Positions 18,006-28,717 of a DNA stretch of 64,000 bases are shown here, in pieces. Position numbers and translations under genes: made by a program. Each line of letters begins with the position of its first letter. Position 1 is the stretch's first letter. Origin of the DNA: an uncultured Bacteroidia bacterium (GTDB taxonomy: Bacteria > Bacteroidota > Bacteroidia > Bacteroidales > F082); assembly GCA_902785755.1 (NCBI GenBank), contig CACZZO010000004.1, positions 154,718 through 218,717 of the forward strand. The letters are read 5' to 3'. The notes under the pieces were generated by a model. That model saw nothing but the letters and a program-made list of their open reading frames with translations, searched no databases and was not told the origin of the DNA.

Positions 18006-19049
18006 TCAATATGTTTCGTACTCTACAACGTTTCCGTAGCGTATGCTATCAGTTTTATAGCGGGCGTATGTACGGATGTAATACTTGGTGTTGGCCGACA
18101 CGTTATAAATGTTGCCATAGAAATCGTACCATTCACTACCTGTTGGAGTGGCAGCCGTGATGCAAAAGTCGGATTCAAACTGCGGATATTCGTTGGTGGT
18201 GCTATAGCAGAAGCCAACTTGATCGACCACTTCGGGCCTGTTGCAGTGCATACTACCATAGGCTTCGATATAGTGGCCACTCCAGCTGTAGTAGTTGACA
18301 TAAGTGTTAAGTTCCAACATAAGTGGTACTTCCGGTGTGGTGAAGCTTAAGGTTTCGCCATAGAAATAGTTATTTGTAGAGAAGTTAAAATAATCGCTTC
18401 CTTCGTCCCAGACCACAAAAGCACGGTAATAATACGTCGTGTTGGGGCTTAAGCCTTGACAATAGACTTGGTAAACGCCATTTTCTTCCTCGTAGCCATA
18501 TTCATATCCGATGCAGTCCTCAATGGTGAAATCGGGTTGAATGCTAAAGCAAACGCCGACCATAAAATTGGATGCGCCAAAGGGTTCCACCTTGACACCT
18601 GCTCGGAAATACTGTGAAGTGATTTCGGTAGCCTCAATGGTGGTGACGGGCGAGGCCGAGGGTGCATCGGCACCGAGGGTGGTGAAGGTCTTTTCGTCGC
18701 CGTAGCAGTATTCTGTGCCGTATTTCGCATAGCCGCGCACATGGTAAACCGTGTTGGGTTCCAAGCTGGACAATAGGCAGGTGTAAGGCTGAGAGCATTT
18801 GTGGCTTTTCATGACGTTGTTCTCAATGGTGGGCTTTTCCGAAAGACTCCAGCAAACGCCAATCTCTATCAACAGACCGGCATCGTCGGCAGTGACTTCC
18901 GCGCCGCAGGAGGCGGTACGGCCTGTGACAAAAGTTGGCTCGGCAGTAGTGACGGTCACGTGAGATTGTGGGTCATCAACAGGCTTGCAGGCGGCCATAG
19001 TCAACATTATGACCGCTGCTATCAAAGTAAGGAAATTTGTCTTTTTCAT
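18006..19049 (-). CDS. Lipoprotein with fibronectin-III-like repeats
   Basis: This 347-residue protein starts with a lipoprotein signal (lipobox MAAC near residue 20). It then has three similar beta-sandwich units, each with the FN3-like turn LEPNTVYHVRGYAKYG, LSPNTTYYYRAFVV or VSANTKYYIRTYARY. FN3-like surface lipoproteins of this type are common in Bacteroidales; no enzyme motif is visible. It lies 12 nt after the next lipoprotein gene and is probably co-transcribed with it from the promoter at 19990-19997. The binding partner is unknown. Confidence 0.75.
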   Translation of the reverse strand: MKKTNFLTLIAAVIMLTMAACKPVDDPQSHVTVTTAEPTFVTGRTASCGAEVTADDAGLLIEIGVCWSLSEKPTIENNVMKSHKCSQPYTCLLSSLEPNTVYHVRGYAKYGTEYCYGDEKTFTTLGADAPSASPVTTIEATEITSQYFRAGVKVEPFGASNFMVGVCFSIQPDFTIEDCIGYEYGYEEENGVYQVYCQGLSPNTTYYYRAFVVWDEGSDYFNFSTNNYFYGETLSFTTPEVPLMLELNTYVNYYSWSGHYIEAYGSMHCNRPEVVDQVGFCYSTTNEYPQFESDFCITAATPTGSEWYDFYGNIYNVSANTKYYIRTYARYKTDSIRYGNVVEYETY

Positions 19050-19061
19050 ATTGATAAGGCT

Positions 19062-19955
19062 TTAATATTCAAAATAAAGGACTTGTTTGTCGTCAATGTC
19101 GTCGCTTTCGTACATGGTCTGCAAAACGGGGTATTTGTCGCTGCCGTATTGGTAGGCATAGCAGATGGTGTCGGCGTAGTCGTCTTCCGTCATGATGATG
19201 CGGGTTACGTTGTTTTTGGTGAAGCCTGTGTGCCCGGAAGTTAAGTTCACGAGATAGTCTTCAAGGCCACCCAAGAAACCGTACCACGGGCAGTTCTTGT
19301 CGTCATATTGCAGTTGGAAGTCCATATATTCGCCGTCGCCGGTACAGACGATTTTGCTGATGTTGTTGTCTGTCCAAGTCAGCAGAAGGGCTATGGTGAA
19401 GGTTTCTTGTTCTCCTCGTTGGTTGGCCAACCTTTGTTCGCCTTGGGTCACGCTTTCGCAAATATTGGGAGGCAGCAGGTGTGAAAGGGGATTCAGATGC
19501 AGCGTGGCACCGTCTTTTTTAAGGTCGACGTAGAATGTTCCCATCATCTTGCTGATTTTGTCGCCGTCGTAACTAATCGCCCAAGTGCAGGCAATGGCGT
19601 TGCGATAGAAAACGGTGGCCGTTTTCAGGTGGTTGCCGTCGTATTCGTAGGTGATGTACTCGGAATTCGTGTAGTTGTCCACGCGAGTGACGCGGTTGTT
19701 GTTGTCGTAGGTGAAGTTTTCCACCCAAGTGTCTGCCTTGAAGTCGAAGTCCGAGTAATGCGTGATGGAGTTGAGCTTGTCGCCGTTCCATTCCCAATGT
19801 TGGAAGGGCTCTTTTTCCGTGTCGCTCCACGAATAATAAATCTGCTGGATTTTCTTCTTGGGCGCATAAACGCCGGTTTTGTCTTTGTGGCACGAAGTGA
19901 AGGCGACTGCCAGCATCAGCCCCAACACAATGCCCATTGTTTTGAATGTTCTCAT
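19062..19955 (-). CDS. Lipoprotein with YD/RHS-like beta repeats (DUF4595-like)
   Basis: This 297-residue protein has a signal with lipobox FTSC. The middle part has short repeats of the type NFTYDNNNRVTRVDNY, TYEYDGNHLKTATVFY and WAISYDGDKISKM, which resemble the repeat domain of Bacteroidetes DUF4595 lipoproteins. No catalytic residues are recognisable. It is first in a two-gene operon with the FN3-like lipoprotein. A cell-surface or periplasmic role is inferred from the signal only. Confidence 0.7.
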   Translation of the reverse strand: MRTFKTMGIVLGLMLAVAFTSCHKDKTGVYAPKKKIQQIYYSWSDTEKEPFQHWEWNGDKLNSITHYSDFDFKADTWVENFTYDNNNRVTRVDNYTNSEYITYEYDGNHLKTATVFYRNAIACTWAISYDGDKISKMMGTFYVDLKKDGATLHLNPLSHLLPPNICESVTQGEQRLANQRGEQETFTIALLLTWTDNNISKIVCTGDGEYMDFQLQYDDKNCPWYGFLGGLEDYLVNLTSGHTGFTKNNVTRIIMTEDDYADTICYAYQYGSDKYPVLQTMYESDDIDDKQVLYFEY

Positions 19956-19989
19956 AACTTACTTTTTTGTTGCTTTAAGGTTTGTGCTG

Positions 19990-19997
19990 CAAAAATA
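19990..19997 (-). promoter_or_regulatory. -7 box of the two-lipoprotein operon
   Basis: On the minus strand the bases read TATTTTTG, an exact TAnnTTTG match, about 35 nt before the ATG at 19955. Confidence 0.6.
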
Positions 19998-20020
19998 ACG
20001 GATTTCCCAAGATAAAAGTA

Positions 20021-20051
20021 TGCCAAAAAGCCCATTACAAACTTTTTGGCA
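20021..20051 (-). terminator. Hairpin after the GNAT gene
   Basis: A perfect 10-bp stem TGCCAAAAAG/CTTTTTGGCA with an 11-nt loop lies 65 nt past the GNAT stop. The following T-run on the minus strand is weak, so its terminator role is only likely. Part of the loop (ATTACAAACTTTTT) recurs at about 20100. Confidence 0.45.
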
Positions 20052-20115
20052 AAAATTCTAACCTAAAATATTGATAATAAGGAAAGTAATAAAATCCTAT
20101 TACAAACTTTTTATC

Positions 20116-20592
20116 TTATTTAGCAAAGGTTTTCACTACATTTTCGTGCATCCGCTGCACCGTCCATTCGTCCATTGGCACGGCTCCAATGCTGCGGTAG
20201 AAGGCCAACGAAGGCGCGTTCCAGTCAAGGCAAATCCATTCCATGCGGCCACAGTTGCGCTCAACGGCAATGTTGGCCAAGTATTTCAAAATGGCCTTGC
20301 CGTAGCCCAAGCCGCGCTTTTCGGGAATGATGAACAAGTCTTCGAGATACAGCCCTTTTCGTCCCACAAAGGTCGAGAAATTGTGGAAAAACAAGGCAAA
20401 ACCGATAACCACGCCATCCTCTTCGGCAAAAACGACTTCGGCGGCCTTTTCCACAAAAATGGAGTTGTAAATCGTGGCTTCGTCAGCAACCACTTCATCG
20501 GAGCATTTTTCGTAAGCAGCCAGCTTCTTGATGAATTCGAGAATCAGGCCGGCTTCGGTTTCTTTTGCGGGGCGGATGTTAATACTGGGCAT
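20116..20592 (-). CDS. GNAT-family N-acetyltransferase
   Basis: This 158-residue GNAT protein opens with SINIRPAKETEAGLIL and shows LEDLFIIPEKRGLGYGKAIL, where RGLGYG is the acetyl-CoA pyrophosphate-binding motif A. The length and the pattern CLDWNAPSLAFYRSIGA resemble diamine (spermidine/thialysine) N-acetyltransferase-like proteins. The substrate cannot be fixed from the sequence. It stands between the lspA gene (62 nt) and the lipoprotein pair, on the same strand as both. Confidence 0.85.
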   Translation of the reverse strand: MPSINIRPAKETEAGLILEFIKKLAAYEKCSDEVVADEATIYNSIFVEKAAEVVFAEEDGVVIGFALFFHNFSTFVGRKGLYLEDLFIIPEKRGLGYGKAILKYLANIAVERNCGRMEWICLDWNAPSLAFYRSIGAVPMDEWTVQRMHENVVKTFAK

Positions 20593-20610
20593 AATGTTGT
20601 TTTTTGAAGT

Positions 20611-20635
20611 CGGCCCTTCGACAGGCTCAGGGACC
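20611..20635. repeat. Dispersed 25-nt repeat, intergenic copy
   Basis: It starts CGGCCCTTCGACAGGCTC and is the inverted counterpart of 17206-17230 with 23 of 25 bases identical. It lies between the GNAT gene and lspA. Confidence 0.7.
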
Positions 20636-20654
20636 TTGGTTTATTCGGATCGGT

Positions 20655-21326
20655 TCAGGTCGTCTGGCTTGTCGAAACGTCGTTGTTAATTAAGGGTTTT
20701 AGCCATTTCCATTGGAAGATCAACATATAGAACACGCCAATGGTGATGGCCGAGTCAGCGAAATTGAAGATGGGTCGGAAGAAGATAAAATGCCCGTCGG
20801 GGCCGAAAAAGAAATCGGGCAGCCACGAGGCGTTTTCCTTCGCCACATCAATGAGGGGGAAATAAAGCATGTCGACCACGCGCCCGTGCAGCCAATTGGC
20901 ATAGCCGCCGCCATCGGGGAAGAGGGTCGCGACTTGGGTGTAGGTGCTTTCGCTGAAAATGCGCCCGTAAAAGACGCAATCGATGATGTTGCCCATGGCT
21001 CCCGCAGTGATGAGCGCAATGCCGAACAACACGCCGAACTTGGTGTTTTTCCTCGACAAGCGAACCAAAATCCAAAACAGGGCGACAATGGCCACTATCC
21101 TGAAAATGCTCAAGGCCAATTTCAGGAAACCGCCGCCGCCAAACCAGCCGAAAGCCATGCCGTTGTTCTCGATGAACAGCAAATTGAACCAACTCCCGAT
21201 GACAGGGATTTCCTGCCCGAGGGTCATACTCGTCTTGACCCAAATCTTGAGGATTTGGTCGAAGAGCAAAACGAGAAAAATCACCACAAACGACCAGATG
21301 AGGCCGTGGTTGCCTTGCTTTTTCAC
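20655..21326 (-). CDS. lspA: Lipoprotein signal peptidase (signal peptidase II)
   Basis: This 223-residue protein has four hydrophobic helices and the two catalytic Asp motifs, GNIIDCVFYGRIF and FNFADSAITIG. It removes signal peptides of prolipoproteins in the inner membrane, in line with the many lipoproteins in this window. It is longer than enterobacterial LspA (about 165), mainly from a loop between helices, as is usual in Bacteroidetes. Its start overlaps the traR-like stop by 4 nt, in the common order ileS-traR-lspA. Confidence 0.95.
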   Translation of the reverse strand: MKKQGNHGLIWSFVVIFLVLLFDQILKIWVKTSMTLGQEIPVIGSWFNLLFIENNGMAFGWFGGGGFLKLALSIFRIVAIVALFWILVRLSRKNTKFGVLFGIALITAGAMGNIIDCVFYGRIFSESTYTQVATLFPDGGGYANWLHGRVVDMLYFPLIDVAKENASWLPDFFFGPDGHFIFFRPIFNFADSAITIGVFYMLIFQWKWLKPLINNDVSTSQTT

Positions 21327-21709
21327 TTCCTTTTCAGTTTAGCGTCCAAGCAGCGTGTGGTGATGGGCACGCAGCGCAGTCTTTCCTTTGGGATGAGTTT
21401 GCCGGTTTCGCAGCACACGCCGTAGGTCTTGTTTTCGATGCGCATCAGGGCGAGTTCAAGGTTGTGGATGTACTTCTCCTGACGGGCCACGAGGCGGGCG
21501 TTTTCTTCCTTTTCGGCCACGGCGTAACCTTCTTCCAAAATCTTGAAGGTCGGAGCCGTGTCGTCGGTGCTGTGCTCGCCGCCTGAGAGGTTGGCTTTCA
21601 GGTTTTCCAAACTGGCGTTGGCTTGTTCGAGTTTTTCAAGAATCAAGGTCTTGAATTCCTCAAGATCCTCGTCGGAGTATCTCACTTGAGGGGCTTGTTT
21701 GTTTTCCAT
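21323..21709 (-). CDS. TraR/DksA-family protein
   Basis: This 128-residue protein has a coiled-coil hairpin at about 10-85 and a C-terminal zinc-finger-like part, YGVCCETGKLIPKERLRCVP. Compared with DksA's four cysteines, the second and fourth positions are Thr and Ala, so the zinc site is degenerate. Bacteroidetes members often lack these cysteines, so this is not a sign of decay. DksA-type proteins act in the RNA polymerase secondary channel. I start at MENKQAPQV (21709); an upstream in-frame ATG at 21742 would place the palindromic repeat partly in the coding region. Confidence 0.85.
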   Translation of the reverse strand: MENKQAPQVRYSDEDLEEFKTLILEKLEQANASLENLKANLSGGEHSTDDTAPTFKILEEGYAVAEKEENARLVARQEKYIHNLELALMRIENKTYGVCCETGKLIPKERLRCVPITTRCLDAKLKRK

Positions 21710-21729
21710 AGTTGTATCTATTAATTGTC

Positions 21730-21759
21730 TGTAGAGACGCAATTAATAGCATCTCTACA
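21730..21759. repeat. Palindromic repeat with TGTA...TACA ends (copy 2)
   Basis: Arms TGTAGAGACGC and GCATCTCTACA pair with one mismatch around AATTAATA. It lies in the 57 nt between ileS and the traR-like gene and is related to the palindrome at 15941-15970. Confidence 0.55.
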
Positions 21760-21766
21760 AAGATTA

Positions 21767-25177
<3,411 letters not shown>

Positions 25178-25203
25178 AATACTATGAATCCTAAATTAAG
25201 GCG

Positions 25204-25211
25204 CAAAAATA
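25204..25211 (-). promoter_or_regulatory. -7 box of ileS
   Basis: The minus strand reads TATTTTTG, an exact TAnnTTTG, 27 nt before the ileS ATG at 25177. Confidence 0.65.
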
Positions 25212-25243
25212 CGAAATCTTAATGAAAGCGTGATAAAAAAACT

Positions 25244-25984
25244 TTATCCCGAAACCATAAACACCCGCGCGTCTTTCCATTTCGCGTGGCGGAGCATTTC
25301 GCTGGTGAAATAAGTGCGGCTGCCCGTTTGCTCAAGCAGTTCCTTCACCTTGTCGAATTGGCGTAACTCGCGATAGATTTCAGGCAATTCAAGGTCAATT
25401 TGTTCCTCGGGGTGCTTTTCGAGCAGGGCCAAAAGACGTTTCAAGTTGTCGGTGAAGTCCTTGTAATTCTTGATGAAAAGTTTTTCGCCCTCAAGAATCA
25501 TCTTGCGGTTGCAATGCCACACGCCGAAACTCATAAAACCGTTGAGGAGGTATTTCAGGCGCACATGCTGGTGGTTGCGGTGCAGGTCGTTGTAGGCCCA
25601 CCAAAGGAAACGGCGCAAATAAATCTCGTTTCGCGGCTCGTAGTGGCTTTTCTTCAGGAAAGTCTTGTAGTGATTAATCAGGGCCAACTTGCCCTTGTTG
25701 TCTGAAAAACTGATGCCGAAAAAGCGCCAAGTGTTCCATGAATAGACCTCTGCATCGGGTTTTTCGTATGTAATCAACGGCTCAACGGGATGCTCAATCC
25801 AAAAGACATGTCCGCACGAGGGACAAAGAATCATCTTTTGCGGCGTGGTGATATAGTTGTCGTTCAGCACCTTACCATCTGAATACAAGATAGCCTGATT
25901 CACCATTTCGGCCTTCAGGTTGCGGCCTTCGAGCCAAGCCTCGCAATGCGGACATTGGAAATAAAATGAATCGAACTTTAGCAT
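25244..25984 (-). CDS. Uncharacterised protein with two CxxC zinc-ribbon knuckles
   Basis: I do not recognise a named family. The 246-residue product opens FYFQCPHCEAWLEG and has a second knuckle MILCPSCGHVFWI at about residue 52, so the first 60 residues form a likely zinc ribbon. The rest (about 75-246) is mostly helical with charged repeats (for example KPIWNTW-like aromatic and ELPEIYRELRQFDKVKELLE), which could be TPR-like. No signal peptide is seen, so it is probably cytoplasmic. It is downstream of the RNase HI gene on the same strand. Confidence 0.6.
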   Translation of the reverse strand: MLKFDSFYFQCPHCEAWLEGRNLKAEMVNQAILYSDGKVLNDNYITTPQKMILCPSCGHVFWIEHPVEPLITYEKPDAEVYSWNTWRFFGISFSDNKGKLALINHYKTFLKKSHYEPRNEIYLRRFLWWAYNDLHRNHQHVRLKYLLNGFMSFGVWHCNRKMILEGEKLFIKNYKDFTDNLKRLLALLEKHPEEQIDLELPEIYRELRQFDKVKELLEQTGSRTYFTSEMLRHAKWKDARVFMVSG

Positions 25985-26025
25985 TTTCTATCTTGTTTTC
26001 GGGCGGTAAAAGTAGTATTATTTTC

Positions 26026-26086
26026 ATTTCCTACCGTAATCAGCAGGAAATAAATATATTATTTCCTGCCGTAGTCGGCAGGAATT
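26026..26086. repeat. Direct and inverted duplication of the RNase HI 3' end
   Basis: Two 26-nt copies (26026-26051 and 26061-26086) differ at about four positions. Each is itself a near-palindrome of the form TTCCTGCCG-TAGT-CGGCAGGAA. The right copy codes the RNase HI ending PADYGRK and the stop; the left copy is untranslated. Confidence 0.75.
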
Positions 26087-26700
26087 TCGCCCCAAATTTC
26101 CGTTTTCCATTTCAAAATCGGCACCTCGATGGCGTTATTGTTCAGCCAATTCTCGGCACGCTCAACGAGTTGGAAAAGGTAGTCGTTTTTGGCGTTGCGT
26201 TGCAGTTTGGTCTTGCATTTCTTCTGCCGAATCCAAAGTTGCGCATTGACCGAATCGCTGTAAATCGGGTATTTCCAGCCGTGTTTCTTCTGTAGGGCCA
26301 GCGCATGGACGAGGGCCAAAAACTCCCCGATGTTGTTGGTGCCGTTAGGGAAGACTTGACTTTTGAACAAGTTCGAGGTTGTCGGTGGTTGTGTGCCGAA
26401 ATCCACAAAAACGCCTTGATACTCCATCTTGCCCGGATTGCCCGCGCAGGCCGCATCCACCGCGATGGCCGGACTGATGGGCTTCTCATTGACGGTCGAA
26501 AGGTCAATCAAGGGAGCCACATCCTTGCCCCAATATTTGTCTGGGCCCTCCCTGAAAGCCGTTTCCGCACTCAAGCGGTCGGGGAAACCCTTGTATTTGG
26601 CATCCTTGCAGCCCATGATTTCGCGCTTGCAAACCTCCCAATCGCTATAGATTCCAGGGGTGCGACCGCTCCAAACGACATAGTATTTATTCTTTGCCAT
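26059..26700 (-). CDS. rnhA: RNase HI with N-terminal hybrid-binding (viroplasmin-like) domain
   Basis: This 213-residue protein has an N-terminal caulimovirus-viroplasmin/HBD fold (KNKYYVVWSGRTPGIYSDW, then YKGFPDRLSAETAF) that binds RNA-DNA hybrids. A catalytic RNase H domain follows with D82 (AVDAAC), E126 (IGEFLAL), D149 (YSDSVN) and a terminal D209 (PADYGRK). It degrades RNA in RNA-DNA hybrids. It starts one base after the comB stop, so the two are translationally close. The last catalytic Asp lies in the segment that is duplicated downstream as an untranslated copy. Confidence 0.9.
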   Translation of the reverse strand: MAKNKYYVVWSGRTPGIYSDWEVCKREIMGCKDAKYKGFPDRLSAETAFREGPDKYWGKDVAPLIDLSTVNEKPISPAIAVDAACAGNPGKMEYQGVFVDFGTQPPTTSNLFKSQVFPNGTNNIGEFLALVHALALQKKHGWKYPIYSDSVNAQLWIRQKKCKTKLQRNAKNDYLFQLVERAENWLNNNAIEVPILKWKTEIWGEIPADYGRK

Positions 26701-26701
26701 G

Positions 26702-27430
26702 CTATTTCCTCACGATTTTGCCGTCTTTTAAAACAGGTACAGTCTGTACGCAATTCGTTTCCAAACAGAATTTGATGTCATCGTAAAATCCCATTGTAAA
26801 CAGTCGTTTCAGATGATAACAACCTGAAAGTGCGCCAAATAGATTGTCTTTGCTTTCGTTGTAGAATCGGTGCAGTAACAAGCCTAAATCGTCCGTTTCA
26901 ACTTCGGTTTGCTGTTTCAGCAATTCGATAATCATTCCGGCGCAAAGGCCGTCGTCCAAGGAAAAATGGCTTTCGGTGCCTGCGCAGACTATTGCAATAT
27001 CGCGGCTGCCACGGTGTGACAGTCCTACAATGTGTTCCACCACCGCTGCTACGTTCCTGAAACAGGCCAAAACCACCTCGTCCGCACCTATTATATTATT
27101 AATGGCGTTGGTGCCGTTGGTGGTAGTCAGGATAAGGGTCTTGCCTTCAACCACCTTTTTCTTGTATTCCAAAGGCGAATTGGAAAGGTCGAAGCCCTCG
27201 ATTTTCAAGGCGGTGCGCTCGCCACCGCGAAGGGTTTTGTCCGTGTCGCATTGCGCATAAAGGTTTTGTGCTTCCTCGACGGTTTTCACGGGAATAACCT
27301 CTCGCGCCCCGTTTTCCAAGGCTGTTGTAATGACGCTCGTCGCCCGCAAGACATCAATCACAACGGCGGTTTGGCCGCTGAAATTGATGCCTTGGGCTTG
27401 TTGGGCAGTGGGGATGACACTAATGTACAT
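26702..27430 (-). CDS. 2-phosphosulfolactate phosphatase family protein (ComB-like)
   Basis: This 242-residue protein has the ComB pattern: VVIDVLRATSVITTALENGA, the LRGGERTALKIEGFDLSNSP region, ILTTTNGT and DIAIVCAG. In methanogens ComB hydrolyses 2-phosphosulfolactate in coenzyme M synthesis. Bacteroidetes do not make coenzyme M, so the real substrate here is unknown; sulfonate metabolism is only a guess. It follows pfkA across an 18-bp inverted repeat and is tightly linked to RNase HI. Confidence 0.88.
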   Translation of the reverse strand: MYISVIPTAQQAQGINFSGQTAVVIDVLRATSVITTALENGAREVIPVKTVEEAQNLYAQCDTDKTLRGGERTALKIEGFDLSNSPLEYKKKVVEGKTLILTTTNGTNAINNIIGADEVVLACFRNVAAVVEHIVGLSHRGSRDIAIVCAGTESHFSLDDGLCAGMIIELLKQQTEVETDDLGLLLHRFYNESKDNLFGALSGCYHLKRLFTMGFYDDIKFCLETNCVQTVPVLKDGKIVRK

Positions 27431-27444
27431 TATGCGACATTTTT

Positions 27445-27496
27445 AACTACGAATTACACGAAATTAACTAATGTTTTATTCGTGTAATTCGTAGTT
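27445..27496. repeat. Perfect 18-bp inverted repeat between pfkA and comB
   Basis: Arms 27445-27462 (AACTACGAATTACACGAA) and 27479-27496 are exact reverse complements around a 16-nt AT-rich loop. No T-run follows on the minus strand, so it looks like a small mobile-type palindrome rather than a standard terminator. Confidence 0.85.
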
Positions 27497-27502
27497 TCTT
27501 TA

Positions 27503-28597
27503 TCAGATTCCCAAAGAAATATTCAATCCTTGCGCCGTGCGGACCAATTCGCTGTCGAGAGTGACGAGGTTAGGCTGGGCGACGGCTTCTTTGAGTGAAA
27601 CGGCCACAATGTCGGGATGATGATAGGACACCATTTGGCCAAATTGCCCATTCAAAACCATCTCGAAAGCCTTCACACCAAACTCAGCCGACAAAACGCG
27701 GTCGTAGGCAATCGGCACGCCGCCGCGCTGCAAGTGACCAAGGGTGGTTTCGCGCATGTCGTGGGTGAAGCCCGCAGCCTTCATCTCCTCGATGAAACGC
27801 CGACCGATGCCGCCCAATTTCTTGTTTTCGTAGCCCACCTCTTTGCTGATTTCAAACACCTGCTGGCCGTCTTTCGGGCGTGCGCCTTCCGATGCCACCA
27901 CTACGGCAAAGCCACGGTCGTGGTTGAAGCGTTGCTCCAATCGGGCCTTCACTACATTGATGTCGTAAGGGAATTCAGGCAAGAGGCACACTTCGGCACC
28001 GCCCGCAATGGCGGAGTGCAAGGCAATCCAACCGGCATCGCGCCCCATCACTTCCAAGACGAAAACACGGTTGTGCGAAGCCGCCGTAGTAACGAGTTTA
28101 TCGACAGCCTCGGTAGCGATTTGCACGGCGGTTTGGAAGCCGAAAGTACACTCCGTCGAGGAGAGGTCGTTGTCGATGGTCTTGGGCACGCCGATGATGT
28201 TCAGGCCCTTCTCGTAGAGTTTCTGCGAGATGCGCTGCGAGCCGTCGCCGCCGATGCTGATGACCGCATCGATGCCCATGTATTGCAGTTTGCGGAGCAT
28301 TTCGTCCGAGCGGTCGACGGTGGACCAAGAGCCGTCGGCGTTTTTGATCGGCCAGTTGAACGGGCCGCCCTTATTGGTAGTTTCGATGATGGTGCCGCCA
28401 CGGAAGTGGATGCCGCGCACCACTTCTGGCGTCAGCCTGACGACTTCGGTAGGCTCCCAAAGGATGCCATTGTAGGCTTGGATGCTGCCGAGAACCTCCC
28501 AATCTTTCTCTTGGGCTGCTCTCTTGACGATGGCGCGGAGCACGGCGTTCAGGCCTGGGCAATCGCCGCCACCGGTAAGGACTAATAGTCTTTTCAT
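27503..28597 (-). CDS. pfkA: 6-phosphofructokinase (ATP-type by signature)
   Basis: This 364-residue PFK has GGGDCPGLNAV at the nucleotide site, SIGGDGSQRIS and GVPKTIDNDL, and the catalytic TIDND Asp. The Gly after GGD (GGDGS) points to ATP rather than pyrophosphate use, while Lys in PKTIDND is a feature of the mixed-substrate lineage, so this is the G/K class usually found to be ATP-dependent. It commits fructose-6-phosphate to glycolysis. The gene has its own TAnnTTTG box at 28627-28634. Confidence 0.93.
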   Translation of the reverse strand: MKRLLVLTGGGDCPGLNAVLRAIVKRAAQEKDWEVLGSIQAYNGILWEPTEVVRLTPEVVRGIHFRGGTIIETTNKGGPFNWPIKNADGSWSTVDRSDEMLRKLQYMGIDAVISIGGDGSQRISQKLYEKGLNIIGVPKTIDNDLSSTECTFGFQTAVQIATEAVDKLVTTAASHNRVFVLEVMGRDAGWIALHSAIAGGAEVCLLPEFPYDINVVKARLEQRFNHDRGFAVVVASEGARPKDGQQVFEISKEVGYENKKLGGIGRRFIEEMKAAGFTHDMRETTLGHLQRGGVPIAYDRVLSAEFGVKAFEMVLNGQFGQMVSYHHPDIVAVSLKEAVAQPNLVTLDSELVRTAQGLNISLGI

Positions 28598-28626
28598 ATT
28601 ATTGTGAGTTCAAGGTTTGAAAATGC

Positions 28627-28634
28627 AAAAATAC
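28627..28634 (-). promoter_or_regulatory. -7 box of pfkA
   Basis: The minus strand reads TATTTTTG, 30 nt before the pfkA ATG. It lies 31 nt from a divergent sigma-54-type site. Confidence 0.65.
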
Positions 28635-28665
28635 AAAAAAGCAATGAAAGCAGAAAAAACAGTTT

Positions 28666-28681
28666 GGCACAATACTTGCTA
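28666..28681 (+). promoter_or_regulatory. Sigma-54 (RpoN) promoter upstream of the DUF4294 gene
   Basis: The bases read TGGCACAATACTTGCT, a full match to the RpoN consensus TGGCACRNNNNTTGCW with GG and GC at -24/-12 spacing. The start would be near 28692, about 26 nt before the ATG at 28718. No standard TAnnTTTG box is seen for this gene. Confidence 0.7.
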
Positions 28682-28717
28682 TTGTTTGGGCGTTAAACTT
28701 TAAAAAACATCTGCGCC

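Noticed and set aside
19497..20015. 172-codon plus-strand ORF over the lipoprotein gene
   Set aside because: Shadow of a gene with signal peptide and promoter on the other strand.
21323..21709. Missing zinc cysteines in the TraR/DksA protein as a sign of a pseudogene
   Set aside because: The ORF is intact and in its normal operon; cysteine-poor forms are usual in this phylum.
27617..28585. 322-codon plus-strand ORF over pfkA
   Set aside because: Exact shadow of pfkA, with an arginine/alanine/histidine-rich translation that has no motif.
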